64,000 nt of DNA from Herbinix sp. (GTDB lineage: Bacteria > Bacillota > Clostridia > Lachnospirales > Lachnospiraceae): positions 343,233 through 407,232 of the forward strand of contig JAQSYO010000002.1 in assembly GCA_029256105.1 (NCBI GenBank), written 5' to 3'. Shown here piece after piece: positions 53,217-62,702 of this stretch. Numbering within the stretch: position 1 is the stretch's first letter; every line of letters begins with the position of its first letter. Position numbers and translations under genes: made by a program. A model generated the notes under the pieces. That model did no database searches and was not told the origin of the DNA. It was given only the letters and a program-made list of their open reading frames with translations.

Positions 53217-54290
53217 ATGGACAACTTTAAAAGAGTACAAGAAGTGTTACAGAAGCTTTCTATTGGGGCAGTATTAATCTCAAATGGCGACAATATGCGT
53301 TATGTTAGTGGATTTGCAGGAGCAACAGGATACCTTTATATTTCGGAGAAGAGTCATGCAGTAATAACAGATTTTCGCTACACAATTCAAGCAGAGAATG
53401 AAGCAGAAGGTTATGAAATCATTACCATAGGCAATGGTGGATATGAGGAAGCAATCAATGACATGCTAAGAACGGAAGGGATTACTAGTCTTGGCTTTGA
53501 AGCAGAGGATATGCTTTATGCAAGTTACAACAAACTGAAGGAAAAGCTTATCGTCAAAGAACTTATCCCGCTTGGACATGAAATAACTTCGATGAGAAAG
53601 ATAAAAACACCGAAAGAACTGGAATTTATCAAAAAAGCAGAAGCCATCGGAGATCAAGTATTTACTGAAATCCTTACCTTCATTAAGGTAGGGATGACAG
53701 AACTGGAAATTGCAGCTAGAATTGAATATTTACTTAAGTTAAATGGAGCTCAGGCCTCCAGTTTTCCTGCGATTGTTGCTTCAGGAATTAATTCCTCCAT
53801 GCCACATGCGGTACCAACACAGAAGAAAATTGAGACAGGTGATTTCCTAACGATGGATTTTGGATGTGTGTATGAAGGATATTGTTCCGATATGACCAGA
53901 ACAATTGTAATCGGAAAAGCCTCTGAGAAACAAAAAGATGTCTATAATACCGTACTTAAGGCGCAAATGGCTGCATTGGAGTTTCTAAAAGCGGGTTATC
54001 AAGGGAAAGAAGTTGATAAAGTAGCAAGAGATATCATATATAATGCAGGCTATGAAGGTTGCTTTGGTCATGGACTTGGGCATAGTGTAGGACTGCATAT
54101 TCACGAAAACCCCAGATTGTCTCCGTTAGAAGAAGAGATTATTTTAGCAGGAATGACAGAAACAGTAGAGCCAGGAATATATATCAAAGGTTTTGGCGGT
54201 GTTCGTATTGAGGATTTAGTTGTAGTAACGGAGAATGGTTGCGAGAACTTTACATTCTCAGATAAAAAGCTTATTGAATTAGAGGGTTAG
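53217..54290 (+). CDS. Xaa-Pro aminopeptidase (M24B)
   Basis: 357 aa. An N-terminal creatinase-like domain (residues about 1-125) precedes the pita-bread catalytic domain. All five dinuclear-metal ligands can be placed: Asp in TMDFGC, Asp in SDMTRT, His in GHGLGHSVG, Glu in TVEPGIY and Glu in RIEDLV. It removes N-terminal residues before proline. The ATG follows AGACAGGT. Immediately upstream of efp, a very common arrangement in Firmicutes. Confidence 0.95.
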   Translation: MDNFKRVQEVLQKLSIGAVLISNGDNMRYVSGFAGATGYLYISEKSHAVITDFRYTIQAENEAEGYEIITIGNGGYEEAINDMLRTEGITSLGFEAEDMLYASYNKLKEKLIVKELIPLGHEITSMRKIKTPKELEFIKKAEAIGDQVFTEILTFIKVGMTELEIAARIEYLLKLNGAQASSFPAIVASGINSSMPHAVPTQKKIETGDFLTMDFGCVYEGYCSDMTRTIVIGKASEKQKDVYNTVLKAQMAALEFLKAGYQGKEVDKVARDIIYNAGYEGCFGHGLGHSVGLHIHENPRLSPLEEEIILAGMTETVEPGIYIKGFGGVRIEDLVVVTENGCENFTFSDKKLIELEG

Positions 54291-54397
54291 ACAAACTTAT
54301 TTGGACAAATTATAACCCAACATAAAAAAACAGTTGCAAAAAATGTCATGTTATTATAGACTAAAAAGAGTAGTCAATTTAAGGAGGATTTTTGAGT

Positions 54398-54955
54398 ATG
54401 GTTTCAGCAGGCGATTTCAGAAACGGTATAACAATTGAAATGGACAATAACATATACCAGATTATCGAATTTCAACATGTAAAGCCGGGTAAAGGCGCAG
54501 CATTTGTAAGAACAAAATTAAAAAGTATAACGGGTAACGGAGTTATAGAAAAAACATTCCGTCCTACAGAAAAATATCCACAAGCACGTATTGACAGAAG
54601 TGATATGCAATATTTATACAGAGACGGCGATCTTTTTAACTTCATGAATACAGAAAACTATGAGCAGATGGCTATGACAGAAGAAGCAATTGGCGGTGCT
54701 CTTAAATTTGTAAAAGAGAACGAAATGGTTAAGATGCTTTCTCATAATGGAAAAGTATTTGCAATTGAGCCTCCGCTGTTCGTAGAACTTGTAATCACAG
54801 ATACTGAGCCTGGCTTTAAGGGTGATACAGCACAGGGTGCTACAAAACCTGCTGTCGTTGAGACAGGTGCCACTGTATATGTTCCATTGTTCGTTGAGCA
54901 GGGCGATAAGATCAGTATTGATACTAGATCTGGCGAATATCTAAAGAGAGTGTAA
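54398..54955 (+). CDS. efp: Translation elongation factor P
   Basis: 185 aa, the normal EF-P length: KOW-like domain followed by two OB domains. [14 protein letters not shown] holds the tip Lys of the first domain, and the signature ending [13 protein letters not shown] is present. The chosen ATG gives the usual [10 protein letters not shown] start; a TTG two codons upstream is nearer the AAGGAGG site and cannot be excluded. Relieves ribosome stalling at polyproline. Confidence 0.96.
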   Translation: MVSAGDFRNGITIEMDNNIYQIIEFQHVKPGKGAAFVRTKLKSITGNGVIEKTFRPTEKYPQARIDRSDMQYLYRDGDLFNFMNTENYEQMAMTEEAIGGALKFVKENEMVKMLSHNGKVFAIEPPLFVELVITDTEPGFKGDTAQGATKPAVVETGATVYVPLFVEQGDKISIDTRSGEYLKRV

Positions 54956-54974
54956 GCTAGCATAAACAACATAT

Positions 54975-55024
54975 ATAGCGCAATTCATGGATAATAGGAA
55001 TTTTCATGGGTTGCGCTATTTTTG
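54975..55024 (+). terminator. Intrinsic terminator after efp
   Basis: ATAGCGCAA (54975-54983) pairs with TTGCGCTAT (55011-55019), followed by TTTTTG. Confidence 0.85.
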
Positions 55025-55050
55025 TTTGTAAAAAAGTATAATTAGTAAAA

Positions 55051-55110
55051 ATGCAAAATGAACTTGACATTTTATGCAAAGCAGACTATACTATAAATGC
55101 AAAGCGAACT
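55051..55110 (+). promoter_or_regulatory. Promoter with three operator-like direct repeats
   Basis: A sigma-A promoter (TTGACA 55064-55069, 17-bp spacer, TATACT 55087-55092) is overlaid by three copies of ATGCAAARYRRACT at 55051-55064, 55074-55087 and 55097-55110, spaced exactly 23 bases. They touch the -35, the -10 and the start region. Repression by the HTH protein encoded just downstream is the obvious inference. Confidence 0.7.
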
Positions 55111-55136
55111 ATACAATAAATACAGAAGGTGAAAAA

Positions 55137-55343
55137 TTGAAAACAAAAATTAAGCAATTAAGAAAGGAAAGAAAGCTATCACAGGAAGAATTAGCTCTGG
55201 AGGTTGGAACAACCAGACAGACGATTACTTCTATAGAAGTGGGTAAATATACTGCTTCGTTGGTACTAGCGTATAAGATTGCACATTATTTTGGATTAAC
55301 AATTGAAGAAGTATTTGAATTTACAGATGTGGAGGAAGAGTGA
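55137..55343 (+). CDS. Small XRE-type HTH regulator
   Basis: 68 aa with a TTG start after AGAAGGTG. The protein is a single helix-turn-helix domain (IKQLRKERKLSQEELALEVGTTRQTI, recognition helix TTRQTITSIEVGK) and a short acidic tail, like the YozG/Cro-type regulators. It ends one base before a membrane-protein gene (55345), a frequent two-gene module in Firmicutes. Upstream repeats suggest autoregulation. Confidence 0.88.
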   Translation: MKTKIKQLRKERKLSQEELALEVGTTRQTITSIEVGKYTASLVLAYKIAHYFGLTIEEVFEFTDVEEE

Positions 55344-55344
55344 T

Positions 55345-55824
55345 ATGGATAAGGAATTAGAAGTATTGAAAAGGATTTTGGAACAGAGGGTGAGAATATT
55401 ATGCGTAGTAGTTAGCTGCATAAGTGTACTGGTGCTAGGCGTTATTGCGAATAAAGTCCATCCTTTAATTGGCGGGGAGAATTATGCAGATTTCATGTCA
55501 GGAGTTCAAGTGGGACTATTAATCGCACTTGATTTAATAATAATATCTTATATTTGTACATATAGTGTAGCTTTAAAAGATGGGAAGAAATTAAAAAAGT
55601 TATACCTTGAAGAAAATGATGAGAGAGTAAAATACATTGAGCAGATGGCGGGAAAGAGTGCTTACAAATATGTAATAATCATATTAGTGATTGCAGCTTG
55701 TATCGCTGGATATTTTAGTATTGAGGCTTTTGCGGCATTGATGGGAGCTGTCGTTATTGAGGGGATGGTTATCAGAATATTAAAGTTATACTATTCTAAA
55801 AAACTAACTGGCAATGAAGAATAG
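55345..55824 (+). CDS. Membrane protein partner of the HTH regulator
   Basis: 159 aa from the ATG at 55345, with GGAGGAAG upstream; a frame from 55303 overlaps the regulator and is rejected. Four hydrophobic spans in two pairs (about residues 18-38, 50-72, 103-122 and 124-144) flank a charged cytoplasmic loop (KKLKKLYLEENDERVKYIEQ). The NDERV segment resembles that of small HTH-linked membrane proteins of the DUF2178/DUF3796 type. Function unknown. Confidence 0.75.
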   Translation: MDKELEVLKRILEQRVRILCVVVSCISVLVLGVIANKVHPLIGGENYADFMSGVQVGLLIALDLIIISYICTYSVALKDGKKLKKLYLEENDERVKYIEQMAGKSAYKYVIIILVIAACIAGYFSIEAFAALMGAVVIEGMVIRILKLYYSKKLTGNEE

Positions 55825-55855
55825 CTTTTTCAGTATCGAGTATCACGATATAAAA

Positions 55856-55904
55856 ATAGAGCAATCCATAGAAAACTGAGTTTTTTGTGGATTGCTCTAT
55901 TTTT
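55856..55904. terminator. Intrinsic terminator, convergent genes
   Basis: ATAGAGCAATCCA (from 55856) pairs with TGGATTGCTCTAT (55888-55900), followed by TTTTTG; the A-rich 5' flank also suits the minus-strand gene ending at 55978. Confidence 0.85.
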
Positions 55905-55977
55905 GTGTTGTATTATTTGTCAAATAGATATGATATGAATAAAGTAACTGTATATTTGTAAATTGAGGATATCATAG

Positions 55978-56778
55978 CTACCTACGATCGCTCATTATTT
56001 CAGCTATCATAAATCTGCTGAAAGCGACGGCTAAATCCGAGGCATTCTCCATTTGTCGATCAGAATGATAACAATCAAGCCCTTCTTGAAGGAGGGAATG
56101 ATAGTTCGAAGGAAGATTGGTCAAACCCCATTCACCACCAGCCTCCTTTGATAAAACCAGCCCATCTTTTATATAAGCTGCTACCCGACATAAATTTAAT
56201 AGGATATAAAGTGGATTTTGCAAGATCTCATTCTCCGCGTCACTAATATCATTGATTATACTGTCTACATAATAAGATTTATCTATTGGTGAGAAAACCT
56301 CAGGTATGGGTTGACCATAGAGGACTCTTCCAACTGCATTTATGACTGTAAAATGAGCCGCTAAATCCGGATCCACCTTCCGGTCATCACCACACAATAA
56401 TAGTGGGTCAGTCAAATACCGTTCCAGCCATCCATAGGAGAAGTGCAGTTCGTATGGAGTGGGGTATTGAAAGTGTAAGCAATATTCCTTTAATACAACG
56501 CTCATTTCTGGACCTTTCTTTGGAAACTCCGGACGTAAAGTTTCCAGACACCAAAGAAGCTTTAATTTCGTCTCTATATCTATCTTTTCGTTAATAACAA
56601 CTATAAAGTCGATATCACTTTTCTCCCAGTTAAAACAACCAAAAGCGATAGAACCATGTACATAAATGCCGGTCAGATTATCACCAAGTATGTCAAGATA
56701 CTGCTCTTTGATGAGCTGTAGGATTTTATTATGAGAATGAGAAAGGTTCATGCTTAAAGCGTTTTCTTCATACGACAT
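55978..56778 (-). CDS. Aminoglycoside-nucleotidyltransferase-like protein (NT domain plus DUF4111)
   Basis: 266 aa. The nucleotidyltransferase motif GSIAFGCFNWEKSDIDFIVV holds the two metal-binding Asp. The C-terminal helical part (NLCRVAAYIKDGLVLSKEAGGEWGL) matches DUF4111, the partner domain in ANT(3'')/ANT(9)-type adenylyltransferases (AadA-like). Resistance to streptomycin/spectinomycin is possible but not shown; many chromosomal homologues are uncharacterised. GAAAGGAG is about 14 bases from the ATG, so a downstream start is conceivable. Ten bases downstream of aroE. Confidence 0.8.
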   Translation of the reverse strand: MSYEENALSMNLSHSHNKILQLIKEQYLDILGDNLTGIYVHGSIAFGCFNWEKSDIDFIVVINEKIDIETKLKLLWCLETLRPEFPKKGPEMSVVLKEYCLHFQYPTPYELHFSYGWLERYLTDPLLLCGDDRKVDPDLAAHFTVINAVGRVLYGQPIPEVFSPIDKSYYVDSIINDISDAENEILQNPLYILLNLCRVAAYIKDGLVLSKEAGGEWGLTNLPSNYHSLLQEGLDCYHSDRQMENASDLAVAFSRFMIAEIMSDRR

Positions 56779-56787
56779 ATATTTCTA

Positions 56788-57582
56788 TTAGCTCCTTTCA
56801 ATTCGTTCCAATAATTCTTGATAGACCTCATCAATTACCTTTTCCTCTAAGGTTATATCTAAAAAATATTCAATTGCCTGTTTCGCTTGTGCTACCAACA
56901 TCTCAAGACCAGTTACTGCTTTGATTCCAAGTGCTTCTGCTTGTAGTGTTAGTTTGGTTTTCAACGGGTTGAATATTACATCTACCACAGCCTCACATTT
57001 TGTAAAGGTAGTTAAATCCATAGGGGAAGCCTCCATATTAGGAAACATACCAAGGGGAGTTGTATTAATGATTACAGCTGCATCTGTATGTGTTGTATAA
57101 CAGGTATCATAAGATACCGTTTGACAAATAACCTCTGCTTCAGAAGTATTCGTATTCGTCCTACTAATTACCAGAATTTCGGAAGCTCCAAGGTGTTTTA
57201 ATACCGCATACACTGTTTGAGCGGTTCCACCATTACCAAGAATCAAGCATTTTCGTCCTAAAATTGTAAGGTGGTTATGCGTTAGCATATATTCGAAACC
57301 ATAGAAGTCCGTATTATATCCAATATAATGACCGGATTTATTAACGATGGTATTTACGGCGCCGATTTCCTTTGCTAAGGGATGAAGTTCATCCAGATAA
57401 GGAATAACCTCCTGCTTGTAAGGTATCGTCACATTGATTGCCGTAAAGTCCTTCTTCTCCATGAAGGGGCTAAATTCTTCCCTTGTTAAGGGGATTAAAT
57501 CATAAGTATAATCTGCTAGTTTTTCATGTATGATTTTTGAATAACTGTGTCCTAATTTTTCTCCAATTAAACCATATCTCAT
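56788..57582 (-). CDS. aroE: Shikimate dehydrogenase
   Basis: 264 aa, reduces dehydroshikimate with NADPH. LGHSYSKIIHE binds shikimate, NVTIPYKQEV holds the catalytic Lys, GAVNTIV follows, and ILGNGGTAQTVYAVL is the nucleotide-binding loop. The start is decided by the ribosome site: TAGGAG abuts an ATG at 57591 but lies 9 bases before the ATG at 57582. Completes the shikimate genes seen here (aroK, aroQ, aroE). Confidence 0.95.
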   Translation of the reverse strand: MRYGLIGEKLGHSYSKIIHEKLADYTYDLIPLTREEFSPFMEKKDFTAINVTIPYKQEVIPYLDELHPLAKEIGAVNTIVNKSGHYIGYNTDFYGFEYMLTHNHLTILGRKCLILGNGGTAQTVYAVLKHLGASEILVISRTNTNTSEAEVICQTVSYDTCYTTHTDAAVIINTTPLGMFPNMEASPMDLTTFTKCEAVVDVIFNPLKTKLTLQAEALGIKAVTGLEMLVAQAKQAIEYFLDITLEEKVIDEVYQELLERIERS

Positions 57583-57767
57583 TGCACTCATCTCCTATAT
57601 ATTTATAAAAATTATCTACTAATAGAAATTCTATGATTAGAATAATTCATGATAACTCTTAACGTCTGTTGAAATTAACCGAAACAGATACTATTTTTAT
57701 TGCTTAACTTATTAAACAGAATAATATAGGAAGTTATATTTTGCAATTCATTTCTTTCCACTAATCG

Positions 57768-57794
57768 GAATATTTTCATGTTGAAGGAATATAT
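57768..57794 (+). promoter_or_regulatory. Possible sigma-E promoter of spoIIIA
   Basis: GAATATT (57768-57774) and AATATATT (57787-57794), 12 bases apart, resemble the sigma-E -35 and -10 elements expected for the mother-cell spoIIIA operon. The -10 lacks the usual initial C, so the call is weak. The start codon of spoIIIAA is 61 bases on. Confidence 0.35.
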
Positions 57795-57854
57795 TGTTCT
57801 AAATGGAAAGTGGATAAGCCGTCAACTTCGGTATGAAAAAAGGAGGGGAAGCAG

Positions 57855-58817
57855 ATGAATACGAAAGACGAGCTTCTTAAAATATTCTCATTGAAGCTTA
57901 GGACAATATTAACAAAATTAACTATTGATTTTAATAAATTACAGGAGATAAGACTGCGTATTAATGCTCCGCTTCTCATTATTTATGGAAATAAAGAAGT
58001 ATTTGTTACTGAGGAAGCTAAATTAGTTGACAATCCTACTCAGGCGATACAAATAACAAAAAATGAAATTAGGGAAACAATGGAGTACATCAGTAATTAT
58101 TCCCTTTATGCCTTTGAAGAAGAGATTCGACAGGGTTTTATTACCATTAATGGGGGACATCGTATTGGTATTGCTGGAAAAATTATCATTGAGGATGACA
58201 TTATTAAGGGTATGAAGCATATCTCCTTTATTAATATTCGTCTTGCACATCAAGTAAAGGGGTGTGCAGACTCGGTCTTACCCCATCTGATCAATGAACA
58301 GACAAATGGCATTTATCATACTTTAATTATCTCGCCTCCCAGATGCGGTAAGACGACCTTACTGCGTGATATTATTCGCCAGCTTTCGAATGGTAGCTCA
58401 CGTCTTGAAGGAATGTCAGTTGGTGTCGTCGATGAACGTTCTGAGATAGGGGCTTGCTACATGGGAACTCCTCAAAATGAACTTGGAATTCGCACGGATA
58501 TTCTGGATTGCTGCCCAAAAGCAAAAGGGATGATGATGCTTATACGCTCCATGTCCCCGCAGATAATAGCGGTAGATGAGATTGGATCCAAGGAAGATCT
58601 TGATGCTATCGATTATGTAATTGGATGTGGCTGTAAGTTAATTGCTACGGTGCATGGAAGTTCGATAGAGGATATTAAATGCAAACCGACTTTAGGTGAA
58701 CTGGTGAAGAAAAAGTTGTTTGAACGCTATGTTATTCTTAACAACATTACAGGAATCGGACATTTGGAAGAAATCTATGATTCGGATTGGAAACGACTAT
58801 ACTTAGCTGGAAAATAG
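57855..58817 (+). CDS. spoIIIAA: Stage III sporulation protein AA (ATPase)
   Basis: 320 aa. A secretion-type ATPase of the forespore feeding channel: Walker A PPRCGKTTLLRD, VVDERSEIGACY, and a Walker B-like IIAVDEIGS. The N-terminal domain with INGGHRIGIAG is characteristic of SpoIIIAA. AGGAGGGG precedes the ATG. First gene of a complete eight-gene operon. Confidence 0.97.
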   Translation: MNTKDELLKIFSLKLRTILTKLTIDFNKLQEIRLRINAPLLIIYGNKEVFVTEEAKLVDNPTQAIQITKNEIRETMEYISNYSLYAFEEEIRQGFITINGGHRIGIAGKIIIEDDIIKGMKHISFINIRLAHQVKGCADSVLPHLINEQTNGIYHTLIISPPRCGKTTLLRDIIRQLSNGSSRLEGMSVGVVDERSEIGACYMGTPQNELGIRTDILDCCPKAKGMMMLIRSMSPQIIAVDEIGSKEDLDAIDYVIGCGCKLIATVHGSSIEDIKCKPTLGELVKKKLFERYVILNNITGIGHLEEIYDSDWKRLYLAGK

Positions 58818-58845
58818 ACCATTTATGAAAGGAGGACAAACTACT

Positions 58846-59370
58846 ATGAGTATTATAAAGATTATTGGGTGTATTCTCGTAATCGCTTCTTCAACAGGAA
58901 TTGGCTTCTTCTTTAGCTGTGAGATGAGAGGTAGGATAGAGGATTTAAAGGAACTAAAAAAGCTGATTGGTCTATTACGGGGTGACATTCGCTATGCCAA
59001 TACACCACTTCCGGAGGCAATAAGTTCTATCACAAGAAGGCATAGTGGAAGATTTGATGATTTTTTTAATTATGTCAGTATAAAACTGCATGAGCTTTCC
59101 GGTTTAACTTTCTCTGATATCTGGAAGGACGCTACGGAGCAACAGTTAGCGAACTCATCACTATCCAAAAAGGACAAGTTACATCTTATCCAATTCGGCG
59201 AAAATCTTGGTTATCTGGATAAGGATATGCAGATGAACACGTTGGATTTGTATATTTCACAACTTGAAGAAGAAATTTCGGAGATGACAAAGACTGTGAA
59301 GGAGAAATCCTATCTTTATAACAGTCTGGGGATTATGGCAGGTATTTTTATTACGATTATTATGATCTGA
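58846..59370 (+). CDS. spoIIIAB: Stage III sporulation protein AB
   Basis: 174 aa. N-terminal membrane segment (about residues 5-24) followed by a helical GspF-like domain: LKELKKLIGLLRGDIRYANTPLPEA and FGENLGYLDKDMQ, then a C-terminal membrane segment. The ATG at 58846 follows GAAAGGAGG at 10 bases. A 181-base non-coding gap separates it from spoIIIAC, unusually long for this operon. Confidence 0.96.
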   Translation: MSIIKIIGCILVIASSTGIGFFFSCEMRGRIEDLKELKKLIGLLRGDIRYANTPLPEAISSITRRHSGRFDDFFNYVSIKLHELSGLTFSDIWKDATEQQLANSSLSKKDKLHLIQFGENLGYLDKDMQMNTLDLYISQLEEEISEMTKTVKEKSYLYNSLGIMAGIFITIIMI

Positions 59371-59551
59371 TGATGAGAATTGTCTCGAGAAAAAGCATAA
59401 AACATGCTTCGAATGAATTTCGAGTTAGCTGGCGCCAATATATGCGTTTTTAGCATGATTTGTGTGCATCCGTTCGAAAGAACCATGTGATTAGCAGTCA
59501 CGTACACTTTATTATAAATTCCTTGCAGCTTTATACGCAGGCAGGAGAGGC

Positions 59552-59761
59552 ATGGGGGTAGGTATGGATTTCTATTTTATTTTACGGATCGCAGTAGTTG
59601 GAATATTAGTTTCCATATTAAATCAAATATTAAAACAATCGGGTAGGGATGAATTGGCTTTTCTGACGAGTCTGGCAGGGTTGGTGCTAGTACTGCTATG
59701 GCTATTACCTCATATCACCGAATTGTTTTTATCAATACAGCAGTTATTTAATATTGTCTAA
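59552..59761 (+). CDS. spoIIIAC: Stage III sporulation protein AC
   Basis: 69 aa, two membrane spans. LRIAVVGILVSILNQILKQSGRDE followed by LAFLTSLAGLVLVLLWLLP is the standard pattern. Start at 59552 after CAGGAGAGG, giving the usual MGV start; an ATG four codons later is possible. Part of the SpoIIIA-SpoIIQ channel. Confidence 0.95.
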   Translation: MGVGMDFYFILRIAVVGILVSILNQILKQSGRDELAFLTSLAGLVLVLLWLLPHITELFLSIQQLFNIV

Positions 59762-59806
59762 TTCATTCAGATAATTACATATTTAGGACAAGCAATGGGG
59801 GGTTAT

Positions 59807-60190
59807 ATGGTAAAAATCGCTGTCATAGGGATTGTGGCTATTATGCTCGCAATTATGTTCAAAAAAGGGAAGGAGGAATATTCTCTTTATATTAGTATTA
59901 CTGCCAGTGCATTAATCCTCCTATGGGGTATCGGTAAGTTGGAGGTAATCCTGGATGCCATTGAACAGCTGCAAGGATATATCCAGATGAATAAGGCTTA
60001 TGTAGGGATTTTAATCAAGATTATCGGTATTACCTATATTACCGAGATTTCCGCTTCCCTCTGTAAGGACTCGGGTTATCAAGCTATTGGAGATCAGATT
60101 GAATTGGTGGGCAAACTTACCATTCTTGCAATCAGTATGCCGATAATGCTGGCTTTGTTGGATACCATCAATGGTTTTTTGGCATTTTAG
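59807..60190 (+). CDS. spoIIIAD: Stage III sporulation protein AD
   Basis: 127 aa, integral membrane protein with about four spans. The IKIIGITYITEISASLCKDSGYQAIGDQIELVGK segment is diagnostic. GGGGGG directly before 59807 decides this start over the ATG at 59795, which lies within that site. Confidence 0.95.
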   Translation: MVKIAVIGIVAIMLAIMFKKGKEEYSLYISITASALILLWGIGKLEVILDAIEQLQGYIQMNKAYVGILIKIIGITYITEISASLCKDSGYQAIGDQIELVGKLTILAISMPIMLALLDTINGFLAF

Positions 60191-60213
60191 GCGTTTGTTT
60201 CAAAGGAAAAGGG

Positions 60214-61386
60214 GTGAAAAGGTTGAAAAGTAATCTTGTGATGCCAAATAGAAAAATGCAAATGAAGCTTCTCTTTATAATAATATTCGTGATTCTGTCA
60301 ACTGTACTCAATATGAAGAACGCGCAAGCTAGTACCGGATTACCGGAGGATATCGATTATACCGAGATTCAAGAGGTGATTGATGATGTGATGGGTAAGA
60401 ACAATGAGTTCAACTTTAGTTCCTATATTGGAAAGTTGGTAAATGGAGAAGAAGCATTTTCCATCTCGGCAGTAAGCAATCAGTTACTTTCGTCTATCAA
60501 AGGGGAAATCAAAGCCAATCTCGGAACATTTGTTAGTCTAATAACAATCGCCTTAATTGCGGCATTATTTACGAATTTGTCTATGGCTTTTAAGAATAAC
60601 AATGTTTCAGAGACAGGGTATTACATAACCTATTTATTATTATTTGGATTATTGATTAGTTCTTTTATTATTGCTTCAAGGATTGCAGCAACAACAATAA
60701 GTTCTATTTTGGATTTTATGAAAGCGATGGTTCCCACCTATTTTATGTCAGTTGCTTTTACTTCTGGGGCCACCACTTCCCTTGTATATTATGAAGCAGC
60801 GTTGACACTTATAACAGTAGTAGATTTTCTTATCATTAAAGTTATTATCCCAATGATTAATTTCTATCTGGTAATCATGCTTGCAAATAATTTATCAAAG
60901 GAGGACATGTTGTCGCGATTAGCCGATTTATTCTCTTCTGCAATTAGTTGGCTATTAAAAAGTATGTTGGCAGCAGTAATCGGTTTTAATGCAATCCAGG
61001 GACTTATCGTTCCGGTTGCCGATCAGGTAAAACGCTCCGCTTTACTGAAAGCCTCAGAAGCTCTGCCGGGAATCGGCGATGCCTTGGGTGGGGTAACAGA
61101 GACCGTATTAGGCGCTGGAGTATTACTGAAAAATGCAATTGGAGTAGCAGGCTTAATCGCAATCTTGATAATGAGTGCTGTTCCTTTTTTAAAGTTACTT
61201 ATGATAACCGTGGTCTATAAGGTTGGTTGTGCTGCTTTACAACCAATTTCAGATAAGCGTTTTATCGAATGCATCAGTGCTTCTGCCAAATCTGCAGCGA
61301 TGCTATTACAGACAGTATTTGTCGGAGCAGTATTGTTCTTACTGTCTATAACAATAGTTGCGGTTACCACGGGTAGTGTGAAATAA
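60214..61386 (+). CDS. spoIIIAE: Stage III sporulation protein AE
   Basis: 390 aa. Signal/anchor at about residues 17-38, an extracytoplasmic helical part, and about seven membrane spans. MKAMVPTYFMSVAFTSGATTS and KASEALPGIGDALGGVTETVLGAG are conserved family segments. GTG start with AAAGGA upstream; a TTG at 60223 is an alternative. Confidence 0.95.
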   Translation: MKRLKSNLVMPNRKMQMKLLFIIIFVILSTVLNMKNAQASTGLPEDIDYTEIQEVIDDVMGKNNEFNFSSYIGKLVNGEEAFSISAVSNQLLSSIKGEIKANLGTFVSLITIALIAALFTNLSMAFKNNNVSETGYYITYLLLFGLLISSFIIASRIAATTISSILDFMKAMVPTYFMSVAFTSGATTSLVYYEAALTLITVVDFLIIKVIIPMINFYLVIMLANNLSKEDMLSRLADLFSSAISWLLKSMLAAVIGFNAIQGLIVPVADQVKRSALLKASEALPGIGDALGGVTETVLGAGVLLKNAIGVAGLIAILIMSAVPFLKLLMITVVYKVGCAALQPISDKRFIECISASAKSAAMLLQTVFVGAVLFLLSITIVAVTTGSVK

Positions 61387-61460
61387 GGCAGGTAGATTTT
61401 AATTGTCACTCGTGTTATAGGGAAGCAACCGGAAGGATAAAAATATACAAGGAGGGTAGA

Positions 61461-62084
61461 ATGGACGAGATTTATACCTGGATTAGAAATATCGTAATTT
61501 ATATGATTATGAACACCATCATTATGAATTTGCTAGGAAATAAAAGTTATAAGAAATACGTCAGTATTGTATCCGGAATGATTTTAGTCCTAATTGTTGT
61601 ATCTCCTCTAATGAAATTTATGAAGCTGGATGAAAACTTGGATTATTACCTTCAAATTAATGATTTTGCAATCGAGACCTCCGACTTTAAAAACGATTTA
61701 AATCGGATGGAGGAAAAGCAAAGTGATGCAATATTTGCAGAGTATCAAGATAAGATACGATTGCAGGTAAAAAATTTACTTCTGGAGGAATCAGTACATC
61801 TGGATAGCTTTCACCTTACGATTGATAAAAATACAAAAAGTAGCACATTTGGAGAGATACTTCGAATGGATATGACTGCAAATATGGAACAAAACGAGGA
61901 GGAAGACAAGGAAGAACTTCTTCAAATCGATGAGATAGATATCGCTAGAATAGGTATGGAGGGACAGGAGGAAAAAACAACGCAAACCCTACCTTCCCCT
62001 ATGGAAATTAATATAAAAAATAAACTCTCGGACTTCTATAATATCGAACAGGGTAATATAAATATTAGTATACAGGGAGGATGA
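61461..62084 (+). CDS. spoIIIAF: Stage III sporulation protein AF
   Basis: 207 aa. Two membrane spans at the N-terminus (residues about 9-28 and 35-52, with MILVLIVVSPLMKF) and a soluble forespore-facing ring-building-like domain. A highly acidic stretch (QNEEEDKEELLQIDEID, about residues 141-157) interrupts it. AAGGAGG precedes the ATG. Confidence 0.94.
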   Translation: MDEIYTWIRNIVIYMIMNTIIMNLLGNKSYKKYVSIVSGMILVLIVVSPLMKFMKLDENLDYYLQINDFAIETSDFKNDLNRMEEKQSDAIFAEYQDKIRLQVKNLLLEESVHLDSFHLTIDKNTKSSTFGEILRMDMTANMEQNEEEDKEELLQIDEIDIARIGMEGQEEKTTQTLPSPMEINIKNKLSDFYNIEQGNINISIQGG

Positions 62085-62085
62085 C

Positions 62086-62688
62086 ATGGATAAAAAGAAA
62101 ATTTCCCTGAAGGAAATTGGTCTACCAAGATTAATCATGATTTTTATGGCAGGTATTTTAATTATTTTGTTATCATTTCCAGGCATCTTTAATTCCAAAA
62201 AGTCTACGGAGGACAATAAACAGAACGCGAATACTGAGCTAGTTCAAAATGATACGAATACGACAAGCTATGATGTGAATACCTATAGAACAGAAATGGA
62301 AAATAAGCTTGAGAGTATTCTGAGAAAGGTATCCGGTATCGGGGAAGTAGAGGTAATGATAACCTTGAAAGCCTCGGAAGAAAAGGTTCCGTTAAAGGAT
62401 AATCCTTCTACACAGGAAAGCTTAAATGAAGTTGACGGGGAGGGCGGAAGCAGAACAAATAGTAATGTTAAGTCGGAAGAGAGTACCGTTCTAGTACCAA
62501 ACGAGGATGGGAATTCAGAGCCTTACATAATAAAAGTAATTGAACCGGAGATAGAAGGCGTCCTTGTGATCGCTGAAGGTGGAGATGATGTTTATATAAA
62601 AATGGACATTATGGAAACAGCAGAGGTATTATTTGATGTACCTGCGCATAAAGTTAAAGTAATGAAGATGAGTAAAGAGATAAAATAA
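62086..62688 (+). CDS. spoIIIAG: Stage III sporulation protein AG
   Basis: 200 aa. One membrane span (about residues 18-37), then the ring-forming domain with KLESILRKVSGIGEVEVMITLKAS and GVLVIAEGGDDVYIKMDIMETAEVLF. Forms the large SpoIIIAG ring of the channel. Starts one base after the spoIIIAF stop, with GGGAGGA overlapping it. Confidence 0.96.
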   Translation: MDKKKISLKEIGLPRLIMIFMAGILIILLSFPGIFNSKKSTEDNKQNANTELVQNDTNTTSYDVNTYRTEMENKLESILRKVSGIGEVEVMITLKASEEKVPLKDNPSTQESLNEVDGEGGSRTNSNVKSEESTVLVPNEDGNSEPYIIKVIEPEIEGVLVIAEGGDDVYIKMDIMETAEVLFDVPAHKVKVMKMSKEIK

Positions 62689-62702
62689 TCAGGAGGTCTA
62701 AA

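Noticed and set aside
59371..59551. Third copy of the three-hairpin element
   Set aside because: The start (TGAGAATTGT...GA-AAA) resembles the 37770 region and an AAGCAT/ATGCTT hairpin is present, but the rest cannot be aligned convincingly by eye.
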